A stretch of 64,000 nucleotides of DNA, taken from assembly GCF_945605565.1 (NCBI RefSeq), contig NZ_OX216966.1:6502001-6566000 (forward strand), given 5' to 3'. The translations under genes were made by a program, and so were the position numbers. Of the stretch, positions 17,963 through 26,417 are shown piece after piece. The DNA is from Paenibacillus dendritiformis. Its GTDB lineage: Bacteria > Bacillota > Bacilli > Paenibacillales > Paenibacillaceae. The notes below the pieces were generated by a model. The model saw only the letters and a program-made list of their open reading frames with translations, was not told the DNA's origin and ran no database searches. Numbering within the stretch: position 1 is the stretch's first letter; every line of letters begins with the position of its first letter.

Positions 17963-18652
17963 TCACACATCGACATGCTCAATGTGGCGTATCGACCTAT
18001 AGGCGACGATGACTCCAAGAAGCGCCAAGCCGATTGGCACGGCAATGATAGAGTACAACGAGAAGCCGTCGATACTCTGACAGACGAGCATCACCACGAT
18101 AAGCGACGATAAGATGGTGGCCGAGACAGAATGCTTCCGCATTCCGAAGAACAACGGAATCAAGCTCAAAAAGCTGGTCGCCAAGGCGCTCATCACCATC
18201 GTAAGCAGGGAATGGGCCGCCATTGATACGGTTAACGGCTCCGGCACGATAGGCGTGAACAGGTTGAATACATAGAAGCCGATCCCGACGAACAAATTCC
18301 CCGCCATATCCGCACACAGCGTGAACAGGACCACGATAAGCAGCTTGGCTGCAAGGAGCTTTTTGCGGTTGATGGGGTACATGAACAGAAGCGCGATCGA
18401 TTTGCTGCGGAACTCATCAATGACGATTCGTGACAACAGCACCGCCGCGAACACGATGTAAGTCGCCCGCATAAGCGTATCGATGATAGAAAAAGCCATG
18501 CCATAGTCGGTCAGAGGCATCTTTTCCTGCACTTCTCCGAAAAAACTAATCAGGCATATAAGAGCAAATATGATGACATTGGCTATGAGTGCCGCGCGAA
18601 TATAAGGGCCGATGCGAAATTTACGCATTTCGAGCCTCATCAGGTCAAGCAA
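17963..18652 (-). CDS. ABC-2 type transporter permease without an adjacent ATPase
   Basis: About 230 residues with six membrane segments. The loop LLSRIVIDEFRSKSIALLFM followed by YPINRKKLLAAKL is the BcrB/LanE-type ABC-2 permease signature, and the same arrangement occurs in the permease at 24108-24812 (VILSRLVIDEYKSN, YPLQRKKIIQAKL). A TTG at 18652 has GGAGGTG six bases upstream and is the best start; GTG 18661 abuts its site. No ATP-binding subunit lies nearby, so it may use the ATPase at 24805-25539 or be a relic. A 57-residue membrane protein follows. Confidence 0.78.
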   Translation of the reverse strand: MLDLMRLEMRKFRIGPYIRAALIANVIIFALICLISFFGEVQEKMPLTDYGMAFSIIDTLMRATYIVFAAVLLSRIVIDEFRSKSIALLFMYPINRKKLLAAKLLIVVLFTLCADMAGNLFVGIGFYVFNLFTPIVPEPLTVSMAAHSLLTMVMSALATSFLSLIPLFFGMRKHSVSATILSSLIVVMLVCQSIDGFSLYSIIAVPIGLALLGVIVAYRSIRHIEHVDV

Positions 18653-18828
18653 TGACGCCACCTCCGTTTGGTTACAAGCTTCATTATAAGAATCGATGTT
18701 TGCTTATTTCTTACCCGATTCTTACAAATTTCTTATATTGCGCTTTGCAGTTGCAGCAGATAACAAAAAAATAAAAAAAATGCGATCTATTTCACAGACA
18801 TAGTCATCATCGATCCGTAAACTAAAAA

Positions 18829-18848
18829 TCAAGCAAGTACTTACTTGA
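18829..18848 (+). promoter_or_regulatory. TetR operator before the regulator/P-type ATPase operon
   Basis: TCAAGCAAGTACTTACTTGA is a 20-base palindrome with one mismatched pair, ending 23 bases before the GTG start of the TetR gene. Its AAGTACTTAC core is typical of TetR-family operators. Confidence 0.75.
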
Positions 18849-18871
18849 CGAATAGAAAGGAGACAATAGTC

Positions 18872-19447
18872 GTGAAACAGACGGTTAGAGAAAAAATGCT
18901 GTCGGCCGCCCTGGAGAATATGGCGGTGCATGGATTCAAGGGTACGACAACCAAATGTATCGCCCGGCAAGCAGCTATTAATGAAGCGACGATATTCAAG
19001 CATTTCAAAGGCAAAGATGATCTCATTCATGAGGCACTGGAACAGCAAATGACCCTGATAAAAACAAAGATCGATACCTTTTTCCACGCCGACCATGAAA
19101 ACATTCGTGAACTCCTGCTGGCGAAGATTGATTTTATCCATGAGATATATGAACAGCATAAAGCGTTCTTCTTAGTCACCATTAGAGAAATGGGCAGCAA
19201 AGAACTGGAGTTTATGTATCCTTCGATCTTCGAATATATTACGGAGGAACTTGAAAAAGAGATTGCCAAGATGGCGGACGACTCCATCACGGAGGATGAA
19301 ATCAGCGGCATCGCGCTCATCGCGAACAGTGTGCTGCTAACCATTATTCTTGAAAAAGTGAAGGCAGAAGCTTTTGGACACCCGGTTCGACTGGATATGA
19401 AAAAGGAAATGCTCGTTGAATTTTTGCTTCGCCTCTGGGGCGGATAG
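18872..19447 (+). CDS. TetR/AcrR family regulator of the P-type ATPase operon
   Basis: 191 residues. The DNA-binding domain reads KMLSAALENMAVHGFKGTTT, then ARQAAINEATIFKHFKGKDD, a canonical TetR helix-turn-helix. The rest is helical. GTG 18872 with AAAGGAG nine bases upstream is the start; the frame opens at TTG 18845 inside the operator. The palindrome at 18829-18848 immediately upstream implies autoregulation. The P-type ATPase begins 25 bases downstream, so the regulator probably senses the ion or a membrane stress that the pump relieves. Confidence 0.9.
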   Translation: MKQTVREKMLSAALENMAVHGFKGTTTKCIARQAAINEATIFKHFKGKDDLIHEALEQQMTLIKTKIDTFFHADHENIRELLLAKIDFIHEIYEQHKAFFLVTIREMGSKELEFMYPSIFEYITEELEKEIAKMADDSITEDEISGIALIANSVLLTIILEKVKAEAFGHPVRLDMKKEMLVEFLLRLWGG

Positions 19448-19471
19448 ATTTCATAAAGAGAGGTGCATTGA

Positions 19472-22120
19472 ATGAAATGGATGGAGAGAACACGGGAAGA
19501 TATCTTTAAGACGCTTCGGACCAACAGAGAGAACGGACTAAGCAGCAAGCAAGCAGCGGAGATGCTGCAGCAAAAGGGCTACAATGAGTTCGAAGAAGAG
19601 AAGAAAGAGAGCATCTGGGCGAAGCTCCTGCATCAGTTATCAGAGGTTACCACATTAATCTTGATTGTAGCCGCCATCATTTCCACTTATCTTGCGGTGA
19701 CAGAGGGGCATGACTATGCGGAGCCGATCGTGATCATCGCCATCGTCATCCTGAATGCGGTGCTTGGCATCCGTCAGGAGCTTAGCGCAGAAAAGGCGCT
19801 GGATGCTCTCAAAAATATGAATGCTCCACTGGCCAAGGTTGTGCGTGATGGAATGCTGCAGCCAATCAGCGCGAAAGAGCTCGTGCCTGGTGATATTATC
19901 GTGATCGAAGCTGGAGACATGGTTCCGGCGGATGCCCGTATTATCGAGAGTTCCAACTTGCTTGTTGAGGAATCTGCCCTGACGGGCGAGAGTGTGCCCT
20001 CGGAGAAAAACGAAAATGCCAAGGTCAAAGAATCCGCCCCGCTCGGAGACCGGGTGAATATGCTCTTCTCCGGCTGCCTGGTCACCAATGGACGCGGCAG
20101 AGCGGTGGTCGTAGCAACCGGGATGGAGACCGAGATGGGCAAGATCGCTTCCCTTCTCAACAATACGAAAAAGAGCAAGACTCCGCTTCAAAAGCGCCTC
20201 ATGGAGCTCGGGAAGAAGCTAAGCGTCGTGGCTGTTGTATCTGGTGCGCTTGTCTTCTTCATTGGCCTCATGCATGGCGAGACGATGATGGAAATGCTGA
20301 TGACCGCCGTATCCTTGGCCGTAGCGGCCGTGCCGGAGACGCTGCCTGTTATCGTCACCATCACCCTGGCATTTGGCATTCAAAATATGGTGAAGAAAAA
20401 TGCAATCATTCGCCGTATCCCGGCGGTGGAGGCGCTGGGCAGCGCGTCGGTTATCTGTTCCGACAAGACGGGAACACTGACGCAGAATCAGATGACGATC
20501 AAGCAGCTCTGGGCTGTCTCTCATGAGCCGAAGGACGCCGGAACTGTATTTAATGACAGCGAGAACGATCTTCTCGTCATGTTCAGCCTGGCAAGCAACG
20601 CATCCATCGAAGTAAAGGATGGAGAGGAGACGGTTATCGGCGATCCGACCGAGTCTGCGATTATTCGTCTCATGCTGAATAAAGGGATGACCAAGGCAGA
20701 TCTTGAAGCGAAATATCCGCGTGTGCATGAGCTTCCCTTTGATTCTTCACGGAAGCTGATGACGACAGTGCACCGCACCGCGGATGGCTATATCTCCATC
20801 ACCAAGGGGGCCTTCGATCGTATTCCGTTGGATCCGAATGCTGCCTGCACGCTTCAGCATCAAGCGCAGGCGAATCATGTTCACGATCAATTCGCGGAGC
20901 AAGCCCTTCGCGTCCTTGCGCTCGGGTACAAGCACTATGATGAGCTGCCTGAGAGGCTGGACGCCGAAGAATTGGAGCAGGGTCTCCGCTTCGCCGGTCT
21001 CGTAGGGATGATCGATCCGCCGCGTCCAGAGAGCAAGGCTGCGGTGCAAGCTGCCAAGGATGCAGGAATTAAGACCGTCATGATCACAGGAGATCATATG
21101 GCCACGGCATCGGCCATTGCCCGCGAGATTGGCATTCTCGAAGAAGGCGACCTCGCGATATCCGGTGAAGAGCTGGCGCGCATGTCTGATGAGGAGCTCA
21201 CGCGCAAAGTCAAAGATATTGCCGTATACGGCCGTGTCTCCCCGGAGGACAAGATTCGTATCGTACAAGCTTGGCAGGCAAATGATGCTGTCGTCGCGAT
21301 GACTGGCGACGGGGTGAATGACGCCCCTGCCTTGAAGGCTGCGGATGTGGGTACGGCTATGGGCATCACCGGTACAGATGTAGCGAAAAGCGCTTCGGAC
21401 ATGGTATTGACCGACGACAACTTCGCAACGATTGTCGATGCCGTTGGGGAAGGAAGACGCGTCTATGAAAATATACGCAAGACGATCTACTTCCTGCTCA
21501 GCTGCAACTTCTCTGAGATCATGATTATGATTATTGCGATTATGCTCGGTTGGGGAGCGCCGGTAATCGCGATTCAATTGCTCTTGATCAATGTCGTCGC
21601 TGATGGTATCCCGGGCTTCTGCCTGAGCCGCGAGAAGATGGAGCCTGATGCGATGCAGCAGAAGCCAGTCGCGAAGAATGCCGGCATCTTCTCGAATGGC
21701 TTGGGCAAGAAGATTGCCTTTCAAGCAACGGTTTACACGATTCTGACGTTAATTGGCTTCTATGTAGGGAACTTTGTACAAATCTCTGATCAAATCGGGC
21801 CGTCCTACGAAGTGGGGCAGACGATGGCCTTTATCATCCTGGGCTGGTCCTCTGTCGTTCATATTTTCAATGTGCGCAGCAACACCTTGTCGATCTTCAC
21901 GATCGGGTTCATGTCCAACCGGCCATTGTTCTGGTGTGCGATGCTGTCACTGGCGATTGTATTCGGCGTAGCCGTCATCCCGGCGCTGATGGACATCTTC
22001 CATCTCGTGCCGCTGAGCTTGGCCCACTGGGCTCTGGTTACGGTTCTGTCCGTAATCCCGCTCGTCGTGGTCGAGCTTATCAAGCTACAGAAGCGTGCGC
22101 AGCTAAGAGCGCAAGGATAG
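19472..22120 (+). CDS. P-type cation-transporting ATPase, calcium-ATPase (IIA/PMR1) type
   Basis: 882 residues in the cytoplasmic membrane. Actuator domain TGES is near residue 171, the phosphorylated Asp is in SDKTGTLTQNQM (near 330), and the hinge is MTGDGVNDAPA (near 612). An N-terminal cation_ATPase_N domain and ten membrane helices give SERCA/PMR1 topology. Helix 4 carries PETLP instead of the PEGLP of calcium pumps. Helix 6 carries NVVADG, keeping the Asn and Asp ligands but with Ala where SERCA has Thr. Calcium, manganese or a related cation is likely; specificity is not certain. It is cotranscribed with the TetR gene. The start is ATG 19472 behind GAGAGGTG. Confidence 0.9.
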   Translation: MKWMERTREDIFKTLRTNRENGLSSKQAAEMLQQKGYNEFEEEKKESIWAKLLHQLSEVTTLILIVAAIISTYLAVTEGHDYAEPIVIIAIVILNAVLGIRQELSAEKALDALKNMNAPLAKVVRDGMLQPISAKELVPGDIIVIEAGDMVPADARIIESSNLLVEESALTGESVPSEKNENAKVKESAPLGDRVNMLFSGCLVTNGRGRAVVVATGMETEMGKIASLLNNTKKSKTPLQKRLMELGKKLSVVAVVSGALVFFIGLMHGETMMEMLMTAVSLAVAAVPETLPVIVTITLAFGIQNMVKKNAIIRRIPAVEALGSASVICSDKTGTLTQNQMTIKQLWAVSHEPKDAGTVFNDSENDLLVMFSLASNASIEVKDGEETVIGDPTESAIIRLMLNKGMTKADLEAKYPRVHELPFDSSRKLMTTVHRTADGYISITKGAFDRIPLDPNAACTLQHQAQANHVHDQFAEQALRVLALGYKHYDELPERLDAEELEQGLRFAGLVGMIDPPRPESKAAVQAAKDAGIKTVMITGDHMATASAIAREIGILEEGDLAISGEELARMSDEELTRKVKDIAVYGRVSPEDKIRIVQAWQANDAVVAMTGDGVNDAPALKAADVGTAMGITGTDVAKSASDMVLTDDNFATIVDAVGEGRRVYENIRKTIYFLLSCNFSEIMIMIIAIMLGWGAPVIAIQLLLINVVADGIPGFCLSREKMEPDAMQQKPVAKNAGIFSNGLGKKIAFQATVYTILTLIGFYVGNFVQISDQIGPSYEVGQTMAFIILGWSSVVHIFNVRSNTLSIFTIGFMSNRPLFWCAMLSLAIVFGVAVIPALMDIFHLVPLSLAHWALVTVLSVIPLVVVELIKLQKRAQLRAQG

Positions 22121-22130
22121 ATTCGAATGC

Positions 22131-22151
22131 GGGGCGGCCTGGGGCCGCCCC
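22131..22151 (+). other. GC-rich hairpin after the P-type ATPase gene
   Basis: GGGGCGGCC and GGCCGCCCC pair around a three-base loop, ten bases after the stop codon. There is no T-run directly after it, so it may protect the transcript end or pause polymerase ahead of the terminator at 22191-22223. Confidence 0.55.
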
Positions 22152-22190
22152 AAGCACGATTTCGTTCCCTATGCCACGAACATTATTTGC

Positions 22191-22223
22191 AAAAAAACAC
22201 AGAGACCTCATCTCTGTGTTTTT
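22191..22223. terminator. Bidirectional terminator between converging genes
   Basis: ACACAGAGA (22197-22205) pairs with TCTCTGTGT (22211-22219) around a five-base loop, flanked by A-run and T-run on either side. It can serve the P-type ATPase gene on the plus strand and the formate/nitrite transporter gene on the minus strand. Confidence 0.9.
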
Positions 22224-22239
22224 CCCGCTTCCAAAGGCT

Positions 22240-23016
22240 TTATGTTTTCACCTTTTCCAGATAGAAATAGACCAACCCCATAAAGACGCTTCCCCCGATG
22301 ATATTGCCTAAGGTGACGGGGATCAGATTATGCAGGGCGCCGTATACGGAGATGCCGGGCCGCTGTTCCATAATCAAGGCGATCGCAAATGAGGTCATAT
22401 TGGCGATGCTGTGCTCGAATCCGGAAATGAAAAAGCAGTACACAAACAGAATCATCGCAAACAGCTTCGGCCCATCGCCTTTGAGGCTCATCGGGATAAA
22501 GAACGCCATGCAGACCAGCCAATTGCACAGGATTGCCCGGAAAAATAACTGAACTGTTGGAGCGTCCATCTTATGTGCAACGACATCATAGAAAAATACG
22601 TTGCTGTGCGGGTCGCGGAATAATCCGGTGCCCCATAAAAGGGCGGCGAAGAGGAGCGCGCCGATGAAATTCCCTGTGTAACTGGCGCCCCACATCTTTA
22701 GCACGTCCCCCCAGGTCGTCGATCCGCGCAGCGTAGAGAAGGTAAAGTAAAAGGTATTTCCTGTGAACAAATCGCCGCCCGCGTAACCAATCAAAATAAT
22801 AGCCGCGCCAAATGTCACAGCAGCAGCCGTATAGGCAAACGGCGAAGCGCCTTCGTCGAACAGATTGCCCGTCTTAAACGCAACAACAATGCCGAACCCG
22901 ATAAACATACTTGCCAGGATGGAACGAAGCAGATACTGGAACTTGCCGGAGTCCCACGCCGCCTTCTTTTTTAATGCCAAGGCCTCCACCTGATCTAATG
23001 CATGCTGCTGTTCCAT
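22240..23016 (-). CDS. Formate/nitrite transporter family channel
   Basis: 258 residues with six membrane helices in the FNT fold, a pentameric channel for formate, nitrite or hydrosulfide. Diagnostic stretches are GGDLFTGNTFYFTFSTLRG (about residues 80-98), NWLVCMAFFIPMS and SGFEHSIANMTSFAIAL. The last holds the central His that protonates the anion in FNT channels. ATG 23016 with AAGGAGAGG upstream is the start; the upstream 41 codons lack membrane-protein character. The substrate cannot be decided between formate and nitrite, since no nir or pfl genes adjoin it. Confidence 0.88.
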   Translation of the reverse strand: MEQQHALDQVEALALKKKAAWDSGKFQYLLRSILASMFIGFGIVVAFKTGNLFDEGASPFAYTAAAVTFGAAIILIGYAGGDLFTGNTFYFTFSTLRGSTTWGDVLKMWGASYTGNFIGALLFAALLWGTGLFRDPHSNVFFYDVVAHKMDAPTVQLFFRAILCNWLVCMAFFIPMSLKGDGPKLFAMILFVYCFFISGFEHSIANMTSFAIALIMEQRPGISVYGALHNLIPVTLGNIIGGSVFMGLVYFYLEKVKT

Positions 23017-23138
23017 AACCTCTCCTTGTCCCGCTTCTTTTCCTGTATCATGCCTCCAAGTCCTATCTCCCATACGTAAATTTCCATTCATACGAGCCGA
23101 GCCGAAGCCAAGGCTTCGTTCTTCCAGCATGCGGCCCA

Positions 23139-23175
23139 CAAAAAGCCCCGATGCCGAAAATATGCACCGGAGCCC
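23139..23175 (-). terminator. Terminator of the DUF4097/ABC operon
   Basis: On the minus strand GCTCCGGTGC (23173-23164) pairs with GCATCGGGGC (23154-23145), with two wobbles, and is followed by five T. It lies 35 bases past the DUF4097 gene. Confidence 0.8.
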
Positions 23176-23209
23176 AATATTCTTTATTCTTTGTCTGATT
23201 CTGTCCCAT

Positions 23210-24073
23210 CTAATTTACCTGTATCGTTCCATTTTTACTGATGAGCTCCAATTGATTGGATGCATCCCCGATCGTGCCTTCTTTCGCTGTTTCCGTGCTC
23301 TTTTTTTCCTTGAAGCCATCTAAATCAACGCTTATATCCGATGAGTCGCTGTTCGCGGTAAGCATTAATGAAGCGGGAGCCGCTTTATAAGACACCGCGA
23401 TATCTCCTGACTTGGTTTCGACGCGCAATGACTTCCCTTCTTGCAACTCTTGGATTGTTACTTCACCATCTGTTGATGTAATGTTCATCTCAGGGCTAAT
23501 CACACCGGTAATATAGCTGTCACCGCTCATGGAGGTTACCGTTAATTTCTTTAGCGAGCTATGTTTCAAGTTTAATTCCCCGTCTTGGGATGTAAACTCA
23601 CCCTTGTCTGCTGACACTCCTTCCATGATTTCCGTGCCGGAATCGTTGGAAATGACCATGTTTTGGGCCGTTACACCCTTCATTTTGATGTCACCCGAGC
23701 CATTATGCAATGTAATCGTCTCTACTTCATTGTCGGGGATGGTTATATAGATAGTGCCTTTCTTGCCAAAACTGAAGCCTTCCATGCCCCCCTGATCTCG
23801 CTGCGTGACGACAAGTTTATTTCCCTCATTTGTAACGGTCACCGGGTCGATCTTCTTGTCTTCCCGTTTTCCTTCACATGTGATGGTTATTTGTTTGGAG
23901 TCCGTATTTTTGAGCTCAATATCCCAGGAATCATTGTTAATTTCGATGGCTTGAATGCCGTTTGCCGCAAAGGAAGTTTTATTTTCAAAGCTCTGCCTCC
24001 CCACTCCCTGGCAGCCGACCGCTAACCCGCCAACGGTAATCAAGACAAGCGAAGCGATTATGATGTTTTTCAA
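23210..24073 (-). CDS. DUF4097 beta-helix lipoprotein
   Basis: 287 residues. A lipoprotein signal ends in VGGLAVGC, so the protein is probably anchored to the outer face of the membrane. The remainder is the DUF4097 right-handed beta-helix, with repeating short strands such as LHNGSGDIKMKGV, ISNDSGTEIMEGV, FTSQDGELNLKHS and ETKSGDIAVSY. It starts with TTG 24073 behind GGAGGGG. It is the third gene of an operon with the ABC ATPase and permease. DUF4097 proteins often accompany envelope-stress transporters, and here it may sense or shield the cell surface; that is inference. Confidence 0.85.
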   Translation of the reverse strand: MKNIIIASLVLITVGGLAVGCQGVGRQSFENKTSFAANGIQAIEINNDSWDIELKNTDSKQITITCEGKREDKKIDPVTVTNEGNKLVVTQRDQGGMEGFSFGKKGTIYITIPDNEVETITLHNGSGDIKMKGVTAQNMVISNDSGTEIMEGVSADKGEFTSQDGELNLKHSSLKKLTVTSMSGDSYITGVISPEMNITSTDGEVTIQELQEGKSLRVETKSGDIAVSYKAAPASLMLTANSDSSDISVDLDGFKEKKSTETAKEGTIGDASNQLELISKNGTIQVN

Positions 24074-24107
24074 TGTTGTTCCCCTCCATTCATTTCAAAT
24101 GGGTCTA

Positions 24108-24812
24108 TTAGGCCACATCGATTTTGTCCACTTTATAAAAAGAAAGATAGCCAATGAGAAGGCCAAGCAGACAGAGCGCAATCGGGATTCCAATGAATTG
24201 GAATAAGCTAGTCGAGCTTCCCCCATCAGACACTGTGGCGTTAATCACAAATCCAATGACGACTGCCGAGGTAATGGTGGAAGCAGCCGATTTTTTTCTC
24301 ATGCCAAAAGATAAAGGAATCAGGCTGATTCCCGCAATCATAAAGGCGTTCAACAATGTTGCCGGAACGGTAGCCACCATTTCATCGATACGAACGGATC
24401 CTTCAAATAAACCAATCATCGGATTCAAGAAGAACGTGAATAGATTTATGATCACCGTAGTTATGATGATGCTAAAAAAACAGAATCCAAACACAATGGA
24501 TAGCTTGGCTTGAATGATTTTTTTCCGTTGCAGCGGATAGGTATACAACACTTGAATCATGTTACTCTTGTATTCATCAATAACTAAGCGTGACAAGATC
24601 ACGCTTGAGAAAATGATATATACGATTCGAATCAAAATATTCGTTAAAGACATGAATGCCGCATAATCCGGAAACATGGGGTTACTTTCACCGTGAGAGC
24701 CCCGCGCCATCAGCGCAACGGCAGCGAAAATGGCCACAATACAAATGGCTAATCCTTTCAAATAACTGGATACGTTACTTTTTTTCCACTCTAGTCTCAT
24801 CAGTTTAAGCAT
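24108..24812 (-). CDS. ABC-2 type permease (BcrB/LanE-like)
   Basis: About 234 residues with six membrane segments, beginning LKLMRLEWKKSNVSSYLKGL, the usual start for lantibiotic-immunity or bacitracin-type permeases. It is paralogous to the permease at 17963-18652. ATG 24812 overlaps the end of the ATPase gene by eight bases, so translation is coupled. With the ATPase it should form a transporter that removes a membrane-active peptide or lipid from the membrane. Control by the divergent two-component system at 25698-27511 is likely. Confidence 0.85.
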   Translation of the reverse strand: MLKLMRLEWKKSNVSSYLKGLAICIVAIFAAVALMARGSHGESNPMFPDYAAFMSLTNILIRIVYIIFSSVILSRLVIDEYKSNMIQVLYTYPLQRKKIIQAKLSIVFGFCFFSIIITTVIINLFTFFLNPMIGLFEGSVRIDEMVATVPATLLNAFMIAGISLIPLSFGMRKKSAASTITSAVVIGFVINATVSDGGSSTSLFQFIGIPIALCLLGLLIGYLSFYKVDKIDVA

Positions 24813-25539
24813 ATAGATTGCCTCCATGAATTAGATTGATGAAGTACTCTTCTAACGAGCCGGCATGTTGTCTGCGGATGGCCTCCATCTTTACTTCTTT
24901 TATTAAATTCCCATGATGAATAATGCCAATCGTATCGGCGATAGATTCAATTTCGGACACGATATGACTTGAAATTAACATGGTAATGCCGTATTTGCCT
25001 CTTAAAAGCAAGAGAAGCTCGCGAATGTCCTTAATCCCGATCGGATCAAGTCCATTGATAGGCTCATCCAGAATGAGAATCTCCGGTTTCGTCACAATCG
25101 CCCGCGCAATTCCTAACCGCTGCTTCATTCCTAGAGAAAATTCATGGATTTTTTTATTTTCCACTCCGTGAAGACCCACGATCTCCAGCGCTTCCTTGAT
25201 CGCAGTCTGATCGAGATAGCCTAAAACATATTCACAATGAAATTCCAAATTTGCCTTTGCCGTTAGCCGATCATAAAACACGGGATATTCAATGATGCTG
25301 CCTATCCTTTGTAAGTATTGATAAGACGTTGGCAGAACCGGCTGGTTGAATACTTTGATTTCACCGGAAGATGGCTTTACTAGATTTAATATCATTTTCA
25401 TGATGGTTGTTTTTCCCGCTCCATTCGGGCCTAAAAACCCATAAATTTCTCCCTTGTTGACGTTCATATTGACATTCGAAATCGTCTCCGTGCCCCTGAA
25501 GGTCTTGCTTACTTGATGGATTTGAATGACGGCTTCCAC
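24805..25539 (-). CDS. ABC transporter ATP-binding protein, BcrA-like
   Basis: 244 residues. Walker A is GPNGAGKTT, the Q-loop region is GSIIEYPVFYDRLTA, the signature is FSLGMKQRLGIARA (the MKQRL form typical of BcrA and LanF) and Walker B is ILILDEPINGLDP, followed by the SSHIVSEIESIAD H-loop. It energises the permease encoded next. The BcrA branch exports bacitracin-like or lantibiotic peptides or modulates their lipid targets. It starts with GTG 25539 behind GGGAGG. It is the first gene of a three-gene operon divergent from the response regulator gene. Confidence 0.9.
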   Translation of the reverse strand: MEAVIQIHQVSKTFRGTETISNVNMNVNKGEIYGFLGPNGAGKTTIMKMILNLVKPSSGEIKVFNQPVLPTSYQYLQRIGSIIEYPVFYDRLTAKANLEFHCEYVLGYLDQTAIKEALEIVGLHGVENKKIHEFSLGMKQRLGIARAIVTKPEILILDEPINGLDPIGIKDIRELLLLLRGKYGITMLISSHIVSEIESIADTIGIIHHGNLIKEVKMEAIRRQHAGSLEEYFINLIHGGNLYA

Positions 25540-25697
25540 TCCGAGTTCCTCCCGATTTCTTATTGATGTGCTACACTAAGTGTAAGGAATGAAAGTAAAA
25601 TCAAAGTAAACGCTGCGGAAAATGCTCGTAATATTTTTTGATAGGGTAAGATAGAAAATGAATGGGCAGGATAAGTTTGAAACGAGGGAAGCATACA

Positions 25698-26417
25698 ATG
25701 GAATCTGCAAACATATTAGCGGTCGATGATGAAATCGGTATTTTGAAGCTATTGGAGATCACACTCCGAAAAGAGAACTTCACTCATATCGACACCGCTT
25801 CCACGGGCAAAGGTGCGCTGCAGCGCATCAAAGAAAAAGCATATGATATCATTTTGCTCGATATTATGCTCCCGGATATAAGCGGTTTTGAACTATGTAC
25901 GGAGATGCGGAAACATACAAGTACACCGATTATTTTTATCAGTGCGCGTTCTACCGACTTCGACAAATTAACGGGGTTAGGCATCGGTGGAGATGATTAT
26001 ATTACAAAGCCTTTTAATCCGTTGGAGGTCATTGCTCGCATCAAAGCTATCCTCCGCCGGCAAAGGATGGTTGAGCATTCACACCAACAGAACACCGTGT
26101 ACGATTATGGGTACTTCACTTTTCATCCGGAATCGGCAACGTTAACTGTGAAGCATCAGCCTGTAGATTGCACAGCCAAGGAACTGGAGCTGCTTCATTT
26201 CTTTTGCAAGCATCCGAATCATATTTTCACGACGGCTCAGCTTTACGAATTGGTATGGGGAAATGATATGTTCGGGGAAGAAAAAACGGTCACGATCCAT
26301 ATCTCCAAGCTGCGAAAAAAGCTCGGTGATGATACCCGCAAACCAAAAATCATTGTAAATTTGCGAGGAATCGGGTATAAATTCATCCCCCCGAATGAGG
26401 CGTTACGATGCGAATAA
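25698..26417 (+). CDS. OmpR/PhoB-family response regulator
   Basis: 239 residues. The receiver domain has the acidic pocket (AVDDE), the phospho-acceptor Asp in IILLDIMLPDISG, Thr/Ser in FISARS and Lys in YITKPFNPLE. The winged-helix domain ends in VTIHISKLRKKLGDD and LRGIGYKF. ATG 25698 follows GAGGGAAG; the frame opens earlier at 25662. It overlaps the histidine kinase gene by ten bases. It is divergent from the BcrA-type ABC operon, its probable target. Confidence 0.92.
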   Translation: MESANILAVDDEIGILKLLEITLRKENFTHIDTASTGKGALQRIKEKAYDIILLDIMLPDISGFELCTEMRKHTSTPIIFISARSTDFDKLTGLGIGGDDYITKPFNPLEVIARIKAILRRQRMVEHSHQQNTVYDYGYFTFHPESATLTVKHQPVDCTAKELELLHFFCKHPNHIFTTAQLYELVWGNDMFGEEKTVTIHISKLRKKLGDDTRKPKIIVNLRGIGYKFIPPNEALRCE

